Assembly (NCBI RefSeq): GCF_002897295.1 | Contig: NZ_BEXF01000019.1 | Coordinates: 62,001-126,000 of the forward strand | DNA length: 64,000 nucleotides | Source of the DNA: Brevibacillus reuszeri | Lineage (GTDB): Bacteria; Bacillota; Bacilli; Brevibacillales; Brevibacillaceae | Direction: 5' to 3' | Part shown: positions 16,326 through 26,027 of the stretch, in pieces | How the letters are laid out: each line of letters begins with the position of its first letter | How positions within the stretch are numbered: the stretch's first letter is position 1 | Program-made: the position numbers and the translations under genes | The notes under the pieces: model-generated | What the model saw: only the letters and a program-made list of their open reading frames with translations | Databases searched by the model: none | Told to the model about the DNA's origin: nothing

Positions 16326-16712
16326 TTAAAAAGGTCTTCTAATCACTTTGATTCTCCGTGCTCCATTGCGAAGAAGCCTTTGAGCCTGTGCCCGGTTGAT
16401 TCTTACAAGTACTGAAGTATCGGTCGAATTTTCAACGTCAAAGACTGAGAAAAACCGACCGTTAGCAAACAATACACCTTTAAATTCAACGTCCAATCCA
16501 GGTCTTGGTTGGGGACGTGTATTTTGAATAGTTGTTCGCATTACACCTGCATTAAGGAGTCTTCGTGCTTGCTCGCGGGTTAAACGGACCGCAAATACTG
16601 GGTCAACTTCAACACCGGGCACTTTTGCCTCGACCTCAACGATCAGGAAAAAACGGTTGCCGATCCTTGCAATACTATTTGCTCCAATAAAAATTGGCGG
16701 GTTCATTGCCAT
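16326..16712 (-). CDS. Two-repeat protein of unknown function
   Basis: A 128-residue protein after a near-perfect AAGGAGGTGG. It contains two copies of a roughly 50-residue unit. The first is IGNRFFLIVEVE to FAVRLTREQARRLLNAG; the second is ANGRFFSVFDVE to VLVRINRAQAQRLLRNG. Each is a beta hairpin plus an Arg/Gln-rich helix. The C-terminus is very basic (ARRIKVIRRPF). No signal peptide. I do not recognise the family; the neighbourhood suggests a sporulation or envelope role, without direct evidence. Confidence 0.72.
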   Translation of the reverse strand: MAMNPPIFIGANSIARIGNRFFLIVEVEAKVPGVEVDPVFAVRLTREQARRLLNAGVMRTTIQNTRPQPRPGLDVEFKGVLFANGRFFSVFDVENSTDTSVLVRINRAQAQRLLRNGARRIKVIRRPF

Positions 16713-17042
16713 GTCTTACCACCTCCTTGTATCAAAATATGCTGGAGGTGTTAATTTGGACAAGGGCATCACCACAACTTTTGATTTTTGGTATATTGAC
16801 CAGATGTATAACAGACTATGAGTCTTCTTTACTTATTGGAAGTATTGCTAAACAAAAAAAGCCCTATGTGGGCCCAAATACTCAAATGTTGATACCCTCT
16901 ATTTCCGTATGTTTCTCCATAAAACAAAGCAAATAAACGCAAGCAAGATTACTAAACCAATCAGAGCAGCTGTAATGGTGATCCCCCCATGAATAACACT
17001 ACTGCAAAAGGTTATAGTCCATCAGGTACTGGGTTTTATTAC
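16713..17042. other. Gene-poor stretch beside the L,D-transpeptidase
   Basis: About 330 bases. Apart from the frameshifted membrane peptide at 16899-16990, I see no gene. A plus-strand frame at 16694-16936 has no ribosome binding site and an unlikely composition. Confidence 0.5.
16899..16990 (-). pseudogene. Frameshifted 30-residue membrane peptide
   Basis: One frame on the minus strand encodes a hydrophobic helix and basic tail (TAALIGLVILLAFICFVLW, then RNIRK) and ends at 16899. The nearby ATG at 16990 is out of frame by one base at a run of six G; seven G would give MGGITITAALIGLVILL. It may be a decayed gene, a phase-variable tract or a sequencing error. Confidence 0.4.
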
Positions 17043-17753
17043 TTATTCCAGCAATCCCAATTCTTCGTAAACCTTGTTTGAAACAACGCCATTCTGTGGT
17101 AAATTGCGATCGCGTTGAAATTTTTTTAAAGCTGCTGTTGTGCTCCTACGAAATTTACCGTCGCATACGCCATTATAATATCCAGCACTTTTTAATCGGG
17201 ACTGAATAAGCTGTACGTCTCCACCTACATCACCTTCTGCCAAAGCTCTTGGATTACGACCTGAATCTCCTAATACATGACCATAAATCGTTACTTTTGT
17301 TCCAAGTGGAATGATCTCGTATAACTCAAGAACGTCCTTGTTGAGCATTCGAATACATCCATGGCTTTTATGCTTGCCGATGGAATCTGGTCTGTTTGTC
17401 CCGTGTATGCCGTAAATTCCCCAAGGAACGTTTAAACCAAGCCACCTTGGTCCGAAAGATGTGCCCCAATCTTTTCCTTTATATACGACTTGGTATTCCC
17501 CAATTGGAGTTGGAGTGGAGGGATTTCCGACTGCAACAGTATAAGTCTTAATTTTTTGCCCTTGCTTTCGAACGATTAGTTGGTGTTTTTGAGGATAAAC
17601 CTCAATGGAAATCGTTCCGTGGTCTACTACAATCGGTAAAGATGGTTCGGCATAAGCCGATTTCAGAGTGTATCCTCCAGTTATGATCATAACTAGTAAA
17701 GCGATTACTGCAGGTCGAAATAAAGGGGGAACATTATCTATCTTCATCAGCAT
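17043..17753 (-). CDS. Secreted L,D-transpeptidase with C-terminal peptidoglycan-binding domain
   Basis: YkuD-type transpeptidase of 236 residues that can form 3-3 crosslinks or attach proteins to peptidoglycan. N-terminal signal or anchor helix (about 14-34, ending SAYA), then the YkuD catalytic domain (about 45-165) with GIHGTN and the active-site SHGCIRM. A PG_binding_1 domain (about 175-236) follows: DVQLIQSRLKSAGYYNGVCD and TAALKKFQRDRNLPQNG. The TTG/ATG cluster offers ATG 17753 or ATG 17747; AAGGTAA is better spaced for the second. Such enzymes often act on the spore cortex or wall; the timing is unknown. Confidence 0.92.
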   Translation of the reverse strand: MLMKIDNVPPLFRPAVIALLVMIITGGYTLKSAYAEPSLPIVVDHGTISIEVYPQKHQLIVRKQGQKIKTYTVAVGNPSTPTPIGEYQVVYKGKDWGTSFGPRWLGLNVPWGIYGIHGTNRPDSIGKHKSHGCIRMLNKDVLELYEIIPLGTKVTIYGHVLGDSGRNPRALAEGDVGGDVQLIQSRLKSAGYYNGVCDGKFRRSTTAALKKFQRDRNLPQNGVVSNKVYEELGLLE

Positions 17754-18043
17754 TATTACCTTGTAGTTTAGTTTTGGTTATAGCGAATCCGTACAATCAG
17801 TTTTTAGTTTGGAGCCACTTATCAAATTTTATTCAGTAAGTGGAGAGGGAGGTAGTAACGGCATTATTTGCATTAATTGTTACTTAAAATAAAAAGCTTC
17901 ATTATATAACAAGGGCGGATACAACTCCTTTTCATTGAATGATTCCAGCTACTGACTAGCCAACGCTTTGGGAGGGGAGAACTCTTGTTTGATGCGATAT
18001 AATCAAATACAATAGGATGAAGGCTGTTAGATGCATGAGTAGG
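17754..18043. other. Intergenic stretch ahead of hemW
   Basis: About 290 bases with no convincing gene. It contains a TATAAT at 17998-18003 that may be the -10 of hemW; no good -35 is visible. Confidence 0.45.
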
Positions 18044-18066
18044 CCTGACCTTGTGTCAGGTTTTTT
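18044..18066 (+). terminator. Terminator-like hairpin in the hemW leader
   Basis: CCTGAC/GTCAGG with a five-base loop and six T, about 40 nt after a TATAAT and 38 nt before the hemW start. It could be a simple end signal or a leader attenuator. Confidence 0.65.
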
Positions 18067-18103
18067 CCATTCTGTTATTCGATTAAAAAGGAGGGAAAGG
18101 GAC

Positions 18104-19246
18104 ATGATGCCTCAATCGGTTTACATCCACATTCCCTTTTGCACAAATAAATGCTACTACTGTGACTTTAACTCGTTCGTGACGAACAATCCTCAGCTTA
18201 TCTGGGATTACCTCGAATCGCTGACGAGAGAGATGGAGCTGACCTTTAGCCAGCAGCCTGTCACGCAGGTTAAAACGATTTTTGTAGGTGGAGGGACTCC
18301 AACATTTTTGGACCATGAACAGATGAAAGCATTTCTGGCGAACGTACAGGATCAGCTCGGCAAGTACTGGACTTCGGATTTAGAATTTACGATGGAAGCC
18401 AACCCGGGTACAACCGATGTGGAAAAGCTCAGAATCATGCGGGAGATGGGGGTCAACAGACTCAGCTTTGGGGTGCAGTCGTTTGATAATGCGCTCTTGA
18501 AGCGTCTGGGGCGCATCCATGATCGCGATGATGTGTATCGCAGCATCGACAATGCCAAGAAAGTAGGCTTTGACAATTTCAGTATCGATTTAATGTTTGG
18601 CTTGCCTGACCAGACAGTAGAGATATTCCGCGAGACGCTGGACAAGGCATTTGAACTTGGCACGACCCATTTTTCTGCCTATAGCTTGAAGGTAGAGGAA
18701 AACACGCTGTTCCATACCCTCTATCAAAAAGACCAGCTTCCTTTGCCTTCCGAAGATGCTGAGCTTCTCATGTACATGGTTTTGATTGAAGAAATGGAGA
18801 AGCACGGCTACCAGCAGTACGAAATCAGCAATTTTGCCAAATCGGGCTTTGAAAGCAAACATAATAAAACATATTGGCTCAATGATGAATACTATGGCTT
18901 GGGGGCAGGTGCCCACGGCTACGTTGGTGGAGAAAGACATGTGAATGCTGGTCCGCTGGCCATCTATTTGCAAAAGTGCAAGGAAGGCTTGCCACGTGTT
19001 GATCAGTTCCCTGTTCCTCGTGAGGATGCGATGGAGGAGCAAATGATTTTAGGCTTGCGTCTACGTGAAGGAGTAGACCTTGAACGTTTTGCAAAACGCT
19101 TCGGTTCAACCGTAGAGGATATTTTTGGGCAGATTGTCAAAGAAGAGATTGCCAAAGGAATGCTGCAAGAACAAGACGGCTTCCTGAAACTGACAAAACA
19201 AGGACTGCCCCTTGGAAATGAGGTATTTGCCCGTTTCTTACGCTAA
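18104..19246 (+). CDS. hemW: Radical SAM heme chaperone HemW
   Basis: Member of the HemN/HemW radical SAM family, 380 residues, thought to act in heme insertion rather than as a true coproporphyrinogen dehydrogenase. The start VYIHIPFCTNKCYYCDF has the CxxxCxxC iron-sulfur cluster, followed by GGGTPT and SFGVQSF. The short N-terminus without the extra cysteine of real HemN supports HemW. I chose the ATG at 18104, 8 nt after AAGGAGGG; an in-frame ATG at 18017 lies before a terminator hairpin and adds unrelated residues. It precedes the heat-shock operon as in B. subtilis. Confidence 0.95.
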   Translation: MMPQSVYIHIPFCTNKCYYCDFNSFVTNNPQLIWDYLESLTREMELTFSQQPVTQVKTIFVGGGTPTFLDHEQMKAFLANVQDQLGKYWTSDLEFTMEANPGTTDVEKLRIMREMGVNRLSFGVQSFDNALLKRLGRIHDRDDVYRSIDNAKKVGFDNFSIDLMFGLPDQTVEIFRETLDKAFELGTTHFSAYSLKVEENTLFHTLYQKDQLPLPSEDAELLMYMVLIEEMEKHGYQQYEISNFAKSGFESKHNKTYWLNDEYYGLGAGAHGYVGGERHVNAGPLAIYLQKCKEGLPRVDQFPVPREDAMEEQMILGLRLREGVDLERFAKRFGSTVEDIFGQIVKEEIAKGMLQEQDGFLKLTKQGLPLGNEVFARFLR

Positions 19247-19305
19247 TATTTGCATAAAACTGGCGAAAATTGTTCCATTTTGACCCTCTAACTCACTCAA
19301 GTCCG

Positions 19306-19334
19306 TTGACAAATCCTTCTACTATTGATACCTT
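19306..19334 (+). promoter_or_regulatory. SigA promoter of the hrcA operon
   Basis: TTGACA (19306-19311), 17 nt, TACCTT (19329-19334). The CIRCE operator lies directly after it, as in other hrcA operons. Confidence 0.7.
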
Positions 19335-19345
19335 AGTAAGTAGAT

Positions 19346-19372
19346 TTAGCACTCGCTAGCATGGAGTGCTAA
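19346..19372 (+). promoter_or_regulatory. CIRCE operator (HrcA binding site)
   Basis: Exact consensus TTAGCACTC, nine bases, GAGTGCTAA. HrcA bound here represses hrcA-grpE-dnaK(-dnaJ) until heat stress titrates GroEL. Confidence 0.98.
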
Positions 19373-19424
19373 CAAAGTACTTTGCTACGCAAAGTGCCAC
19401 ACCACAGGGAGGCGAGCGACATCC

Positions 19425-20450
19425 ATGTTATCAGACCGTCAACAATTAATTCTTAATGCGATTGTCGATAATTACATTCATTCAGCCGAACCTGTTGGCT
19501 CCCGCACCATCTCGAAACGAGAGGACATCGGATTTTCTTCGGCAACGATACGTAATGAGATGTCCGATTTGGAAGAGCTGGGATACTTAGAGCAACCTCA
19601 TACGTCGGCGGGACGAGTTCCTTCTACAAAAGGATATCGCTTTTACGTCGACAATCTGATTCAGCCGCATCTTTTGGATGACGGCGAATTGGGTAAACTG
19701 AAACAGTTGTTTGCCGAACGTATTCTCCATTCTGAACAAGTGGTAGAATATACCGCTCAAATTCTTTCTCAGTTAACCAATTACACAGCGGTTGTACTGG
19801 GGCCAGAAATCTTTGAGCATCGGTTAAAACATATACAAATCGTTCCTCTCAACGAACAGCAAGCAGTAGCGATTGTAGTGACACATACAGGACGCGTGGA
19901 AAACAAGCTGATAGATTTGCCAGAGGGAATTGGCTCTGGAGAAATAGAGCGTCTGGTCAACCTTTTGAACAGCAGACTTGCCGACGTGCCACTATGGCAG
20001 CTCAGGCAGCGTCTCTATCAGGAAATATCAGGGGAGATGCGACGCCACGCAGAACAGTATGAGGAAATGCTTCGTGTCCTCGATCAGTCGCTGACACAAG
20101 AAGAGGATCGAGTGTACCTTCGCGGTGCGACCAAAATCATGAATCAGCCTGAATTCCGGGATGTAGACAAGGTCAAGGACATTTTGGAGCTTTTGGAGCA
20201 AAACGATCAATTACTTCATTTGTTCGGGATGCCAGCGGATGGGCTTACGGTACGCATCGGTCAGGAAAACCAGCTAGACGCGATCAAGCAATGCAGTATT
20301 ATCACGACATCCTATTCACTAGGTGGGAAGCCAGTAGGGATGGTGGGGATACTTGGGCCAACGCGGATGGAATACGGCAGAGTCATTACTGTGCTCAACT
20401 ATCTGGCAGAAGGCTTATCGCGCATGCTGACCTCGCAGTTTGAGAAATAA
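19425..20450 (+). CDS. hrcA: Heat-inducible transcription repressor HrcA
   Basis: Repressor of the class I heat-shock genes, 341 residues, normal length. The N-terminal winged helix (MLSDRQQLILNAIVDNYIHS, GSRTISKRE, SSATIRNEMSDLEELGYL) is followed by the dimerisation and GAF-like domain and a typical end (GPTRMEYGRVITVLNYLAE). Its own operator, the perfect CIRCE, lies 52 nt upstream of the start. It is first in the operon hrcA-grpE-dnaK. Confidence 0.97.
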   Translation: MLSDRQQLILNAIVDNYIHSAEPVGSRTISKREDIGFSSATIRNEMSDLEELGYLEQPHTSAGRVPSTKGYRFYVDNLIQPHLLDDGELGKLKQLFAERILHSEQVVEYTAQILSQLTNYTAVVLGPEIFEHRLKHIQIVPLNEQQAVAIVVTHTGRVENKLIDLPEGIGSGEIERLVNLLNSRLADVPLWQLRQRLYQEISGEMRRHAEQYEEMLRVLDQSLTQEEDRVYLRGATKIMNQPEFRDVDKVKDILELLEQNDQLLHLFGMPADGLTVRIGQENQLDAIKQCSIITTSYSLGGKPVGMVGILGPTRMEYGRVITVLNYLAEGLSRMLTSQFEK

Positions 20451-20507
20451 ATGGATGGAAAGGCTGCCGGTACAAGGTGCCGGAGGTGAGCCGCAGGAGG
20501 TATCGAC

Positions 20508-21050
20508 TTGAGCGACGAAAAATTGACGAAAGATTTGTCTGCCGATGAGGAGCAAGCGACTGCAGCAAGTGAGCAGCAGGAAACGGTCAACGTAAACTGG
20601 GAGCAAGAAGCAGCCCAGTGGAAGGCACAGGCAGAGGAGCACCAAAACCGGATGCTTCGTGCTTTGGCCGACATGGATAACCTCAGAAGACGTGTGCGCA
20701 AGGAACAGGAAGATCTGGCTAAATACGCTTCCCAAAAAATCGTAGAAGAGCTCTTGCCGGTTCTCGATAACTTTGAGCGGGCACTTGCAGCTGACAAGGA
20801 ATCGATGACTGTTGAATCACTGTTAACAGGGGTTGACATGGTTTACCGTCAGATGGTGCAGGCTTTCCAAAAAGAAGGCTTGAATGCGATTGAAGCAAAA
20901 GGACAGCCGTTTGATCCTCACTATCATCAAGCGGTCATGCAAACGCAAGATCCTGAATTCGACTCAGGTATTGTAGTGGGCGAGCTGCAAAAAGGGTACA
21001 TTTTTAAAGACCGCGTCATTCGTCCGGCGATGGTTCAAGTAAACGAATAA
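20508..21050 (+). CDS. grpE: Nucleotide exchange factor GrpE
   Basis: Cofactor that releases ADP from DnaK, 180 residues. A long acidic N-terminal coiled coil (about 1-85) is followed by the beta domain with DNFERAL, NAIEAKGQPFDPHYHQAVM and the end KGYIFKDRVIRPAMVQV. Starts at a TTG after GCAGGAGGTATCGAC. It sits between hrcA and dnaK. Confidence 0.97.
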   Translation: MSDEKLTKDLSADEEQATAASEQQETVNVNWEQEAAQWKAQAEEHQNRMLRALADMDNLRRRVRKEQEDLAKYASQKIVEELLPVLDNFERALAADKESMTVESLLTGVDMVYRQMVQAFQKEGLNAIEAKGQPFDPHYHQAVMQTQDPEFDSGIVVGELQKGYIFKDRVIRPAMVQVNE

Positions 21051-21081
21051 CCATATTTTCATATCTATAATTTGACAGTGA

Positions 21082-22932
<1,851 letters not shown>

Positions 22933-22995
22933 ATTCGTTGGAAGCGGTGAGGGAGGGATCATCCCCTCCCTTGCTCTGTACGATGTGACCCATGG

Positions 22996-23033
22996 AAGTC
23001 AAAGTCACTTAACTGCTGACTTTGACTTTTTTT
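22996..23033 (+). terminator. Terminator between dnaK and dnaJ
   Basis: Perfect 11-bp stem AAGTCAAAGTC/GACTTTGACTT with a seven-base T-run. It should reduce read-through into dnaJ, which may also have its own extended -10 promoter (TGCTATGAT, 23048-23055). Confidence 0.9.
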
Positions 23034-23087
23034 CAAGTCTGTCACATGCTATGATAACAGTTGACTGTCATGGGAGTGATATAGGAG

Positions 23088-24215
23088 ATGAAACGCGATT
23101 TTTACGAGGTACTCGGAGTCTCGAAGGAAGCGGACGCTGAGGAAATTAAAAAAGCGTATCGCAAGCTTGCGCGCCAGTACCATCCGGATGTAAATAAAGC
23201 CGCTGATGCGGAAGAAAAGTTCAAAGAAGTAAAGGAAGCATATGACGTCCTTTCCGAGCCACAAAAGCGTGCTCAATACGACCGTTTTGGTCATCAAGAC
23301 CCGAATCAGGGCTTTGGCGGCGGTGGTTTTGATGCCTCTGGAATGGGTGGCTTCGGTGACATTTTTGACATGTTCTTCGGTGGCGGTGGCAGAAGAGGGA
23401 ATCCAAACGCGCCTCGCAAAGGTGCTGATTTGCAATTCGGTTTGAGCATAGATTTCACAGATGCTGTTTTTGGAAAAGAAACCGATGTGGAAATTCCAAA
23501 AGAAGCAGAGTGCGATACATGTCTCGGTTCTGGTGCAAAACCAGGAACGAGTGTGGACACTTGTAAGACATGTAACGGTACAGGTCAACAAGAGGTTGCA
23601 GCCAATACGCCGTTTGGCCGTATCGTAAATCGCCGCGTTTGTACGGCTTGTGAAGGAAAAGGGAAGGTTTACAAGGAAAAATGCCCTACCTGCCGTGGAA
23701 ACGGACGCGTCAAAATACGCCGCAAAATTCACCTCAACATTCCAGCTGGTGTGGATGACGGTGCACAGCTGCGTGTGTCTGGCGAGGGCGAACCAGGAGC
23801 AAACGGTGGACCTCCGGGTGATCTGTATGTTGTATTGCGCGTGAAGAGCCATGAGTTTTTCGAGCGTGAAGGCAATGATATTTACTGTGAGGTTCCACTC
23901 ACCTATGCACAGGCAGCACTTGGGGATGAGATCGAGGTGCCGACGGTCGATGGCCGTGTGAAGCTGAAGATCCCGGCTGGAACGCAGACAGAAACCTTCT
24001 TCCGCTTGCGTGGCAAAGGTGTACCTCACCTTCGTGGCAGTGGTCGCGGGGATCAGCACGTAAAAGTACGCTTGATTACACCAACCAAGCTCAGCGACAA
24101 ACAAAAGGAGCTCCTGCGTGAGCTTGCTGAATTGTCCGGTGAAAAGCCAGGGCAGCATGGCGGGGAAGACGAAAGCTTTTTTGAGAAAATGAAACGGGCA
24201 TTCCGCGGCGAATAA
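23088..24215 (+). CDS. dnaJ: Co-chaperone DnaJ (Hsp40)
   Basis: 375 residues, complete type I Hsp40. J-domain with YHPDVNK (HPD near 33), Gly/Phe-rich linker (about 75-110), and four zinc-binding repeats: [24 protein letters not shown] and CPTCRGNG. The C-terminal peptide-binding domains follow. It delivers substrates to DnaK and stimulates its ATPase. Separated from dnaK by a strong terminator. Confidence 0.98.
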   Translation: MKRDFYEVLGVSKEADAEEIKKAYRKLARQYHPDVNKAADAEEKFKEVKEAYDVLSEPQKRAQYDRFGHQDPNQGFGGGGFDASGMGGFGDIFDMFFGGGGRRGNPNAPRKGADLQFGLSIDFTDAVFGKETDVEIPKEAECDTCLGSGAKPGTSVDTCKTCNGTGQQEVAANTPFGRIVNRRVCTACEGKGKVYKEKCPTCRGNGRVKIRRKIHLNIPAGVDDGAQLRVSGEGEPGANGGPPGDLYVVLRVKSHEFFEREGNDIYCEVPLTYAQAALGDEIEVPTVDGRVKLKIPAGTQTETFFRLRGKGVPHLRGSGRGDQHVKVRLITPTKLSDKQKELLRELAELSGEKPGQHGGEDESFFEKMKRAFRGE

Positions 24216-24283
24216 GTCGCGGATTTTGTCCGATTACTTGATGAAAAGCCCAAATGGGAGCTTATGTGGGGAGTGGTAGATTC

Positions 24284-25225
24284 GTGAAATGGTCAGAAGT
24301 AAGTATCCATACAACAGCGGAGGCTACGGAGGCGGTGTCCAACCTCTTGTATGAAATGGGGGCCAATGGCGTCGTGATCGAAGACCCAGAGGTGCTTTAT
24401 CGCGAGTGGGATACACCGTTTGGTGAAATCTACCAGCTATCCCCTGATGATTTTCCGGCCGAGGGCGTATTCGTCAAAGCTTACTTGCCCGTAGACAGCA
24501 GTGAACTGCTTGATGTGGTAGAAGAGCTGAAGGAGCAATTGGCCCAGCTGACAGAGTACGGTCTGGACATTGGCAAAGCTACCATTGCTGTCAACGATGT
24601 TCACGAAGACGAATGGGCCCACGCCTGGAAAAAGTATTACAAGCCAGTGCATGTCTCGGATCGCATGACGATCAAGCCGGTCTGGGAAGAGTATGAGCCG
24701 AAAACGCCGGACGAAATCATTATCGAGATGGACCCGGGAATGGCTTTTGGTACCGGAACGCATCCAACGACGATCCTGTGCCTGCGTGCATTGGAAAAGT
24801 ATTTGGCAAAAGGCGACCGTGTCTATGATGTAGGAACGGGAACAGCCATATTGAGTATTGCGGCAATCAAGCTGGGGGCAGAAAATGTTTTGGCGATGGA
24901 CCTGGATGAGGTTGCGGTCCGTTCTGCGCAAGCTAATACAGAGCTAAACGGGGTACACGAGCACATCGTTGTGAGACAGAACAATCTTTTGGATGGCATC
25001 GAGGAGCAGGTTGAGGTAGTCATTGCCAACATTCTTGCGGAAGTGATCCTGCGCTTTACCGATGATGTTTTCCGGGTGCTGAAGCCTGGAGGGACCTTCA
25101 TCGCTTCAGGGATCATTGAAGCACGTGCGGCTGACGTAAAAGCAGCACTGACAGCTTCTGGCCTTCAAATCGTGGAAACCATTTTCATCGATGACTGGGT
25201 AGCAATTGTAGCGAAAAAACAGTAG
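24284..25225 (+). CDS. prmA: Ribosomal protein L11 methyltransferase PrmA
   Basis: SAM-dependent methyltransferase modifying L11, 313 residues. From the GTG at 24284 the protein begins VKWSEVSIHTTAEATEAVSN, the usual N-terminal L11-recognition domain; the upstream ATG at 24254 adds non-homologous residues. Motif I is VYDVGTGTAILSIAA, and the downstream NILAEVI matches the catalytic loop of the family. Followed after 18 nt by rsmE, as in B. subtilis. Confidence 0.96.
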   Translation: MKWSEVSIHTTAEATEAVSNLLYEMGANGVVIEDPEVLYREWDTPFGEIYQLSPDDFPAEGVFVKAYLPVDSSELLDVVEELKEQLAQLTEYGLDIGKATIAVNDVHEDEWAHAWKKYYKPVHVSDRMTIKPVWEEYEPKTPDEIIIEMDPGMAFGTGTHPTTILCLRALEKYLAKGDRVYDVGTGTAILSIAAIKLGAENVLAMDLDEVAVRSAQANTELNGVHEHIVVRQNNLLDGIEEQVEVVIANILAEVILRFTDDVFRVLKPGGTFIASGIIEARAADVKAALTASGLQIVETIFIDDWVAIVAKKQ

Positions 25226-25243
25226 AATAGTGAGGTTGGCGAG

Positions 25244-25996
25244 ATGCAACGATATTTTGCCGAGCCACATCTCTGTACCGAACAGGAGATTACCATTATC
25301 GGAGACGATGTTCATCATATCGTAAACGTAATGCGGGCTCGCGTCGGCGAAGAAATTCTTGTTTCGGATGGAGCAGGTAAAACGGTAAGAGCCAAGCTTG
25401 TCTCTCTTTCTCCAAAAGAAGTAAAGGCGGACGTGGTAGAGGTGCTCGCAGAAGAGCGCGAACTCCCGATTCGTGTAACGATTGGACAAGGGCTGCCAAA
25501 AGGCGAGAAGATGGAGTGGATCTTGCAAAAGGGGACGGAACTCGGGGCGTACTCTTTTTTTCCGTTTTCTTCTGAGCGTACCATTGTGAAGCTTGATGCA
25601 AAAAAAGAGGCAAAAAAGCTAGAGCGCTGGCGCAAAATTGTTAAAGAAGCAGCAGAACAGTCCCATCGGGCCGTTTTGCCAGAGCTGCTGTCACCTGTTT
25701 CTTTTCGAGAAGCACTACAAGCGGCAAAGAGCTACACAAAATGTGCCATCGCTTATGAAAAGGAAGGCAGCACGACTCTTCATCAGGTGCTGGAGGATAT
25801 GTCTACAGATGATTCCTTGCTCGTCCTCGTTGGACCAGAGGGTGGATTTTCTGCGGACGAGGTAGCCCAAGCGGAGAAAATGGGGTTTCTGACTGTGTCA
25901 CTCGGTCCACGCATTTTGCGCACCGAAACAGCCAGCCAGTACATTCTGGCCTGCGCATCCTACCAGTTTGAACGAAAAAGCACATTACTTCGCTAG
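25244..25996 (+). CDS. rsmE: 16S rRNA m3U1498 methyltransferase RsmE
   Basis: SPOUT-family methyltransferase of 250 residues that methylates U1498 of 16S rRNA. A PUA-like N-terminal part is followed by the knotted catalytic domain with QGLPKGEKMEWILQKGTELG, VGPEGGFSADEV and the SAM-binding LGPRILRTETAS. The ribosome binding site is weak (TGAGGTTGGCGAG). In an operon with prmA and mtaB. Confidence 0.96.
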   Translation: MQRYFAEPHLCTEQEITIIGDDVHHIVNVMRARVGEEILVSDGAGKTVRAKLVSLSPKEVKADVVEVLAEERELPIRVTIGQGLPKGEKMEWILQKGTELGAYSFFPFSSERTIVKLDAKKEAKKLERWRKIVKEAAEQSHRAVLPELLSPVSFREALQAAKSYTKCAIAYEKEGSTTLHQVLEDMSTDDSLLVLVGPEGGFSADEVAQAEKMGFLTVSLGPRILRTETASQYILACASYQFERKSTLLR

Positions 25997-26027
25997 GACC
26001 CGAGCAGGAACGAAAGGAGGAATCGCA

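Noticed and set aside
16694-16936. 80-codon plus-strand frame
   Set aside because: No ribosome binding site, Cys/Ser/Ile-rich random-looking text, and overlap with the start region of the opposite gene.
22947-22972. GGGAGGG/CCCTCCC hairpin after dnaK
   Set aside because: No T-run follows; the real terminator is the perfect stem at 22996-23033.
23049-24158. 369-codon minus-strand frame
   Set aside because: Antisense to dnaJ, same cause as the dnaK case, no ribosome binding site or family resemblance.
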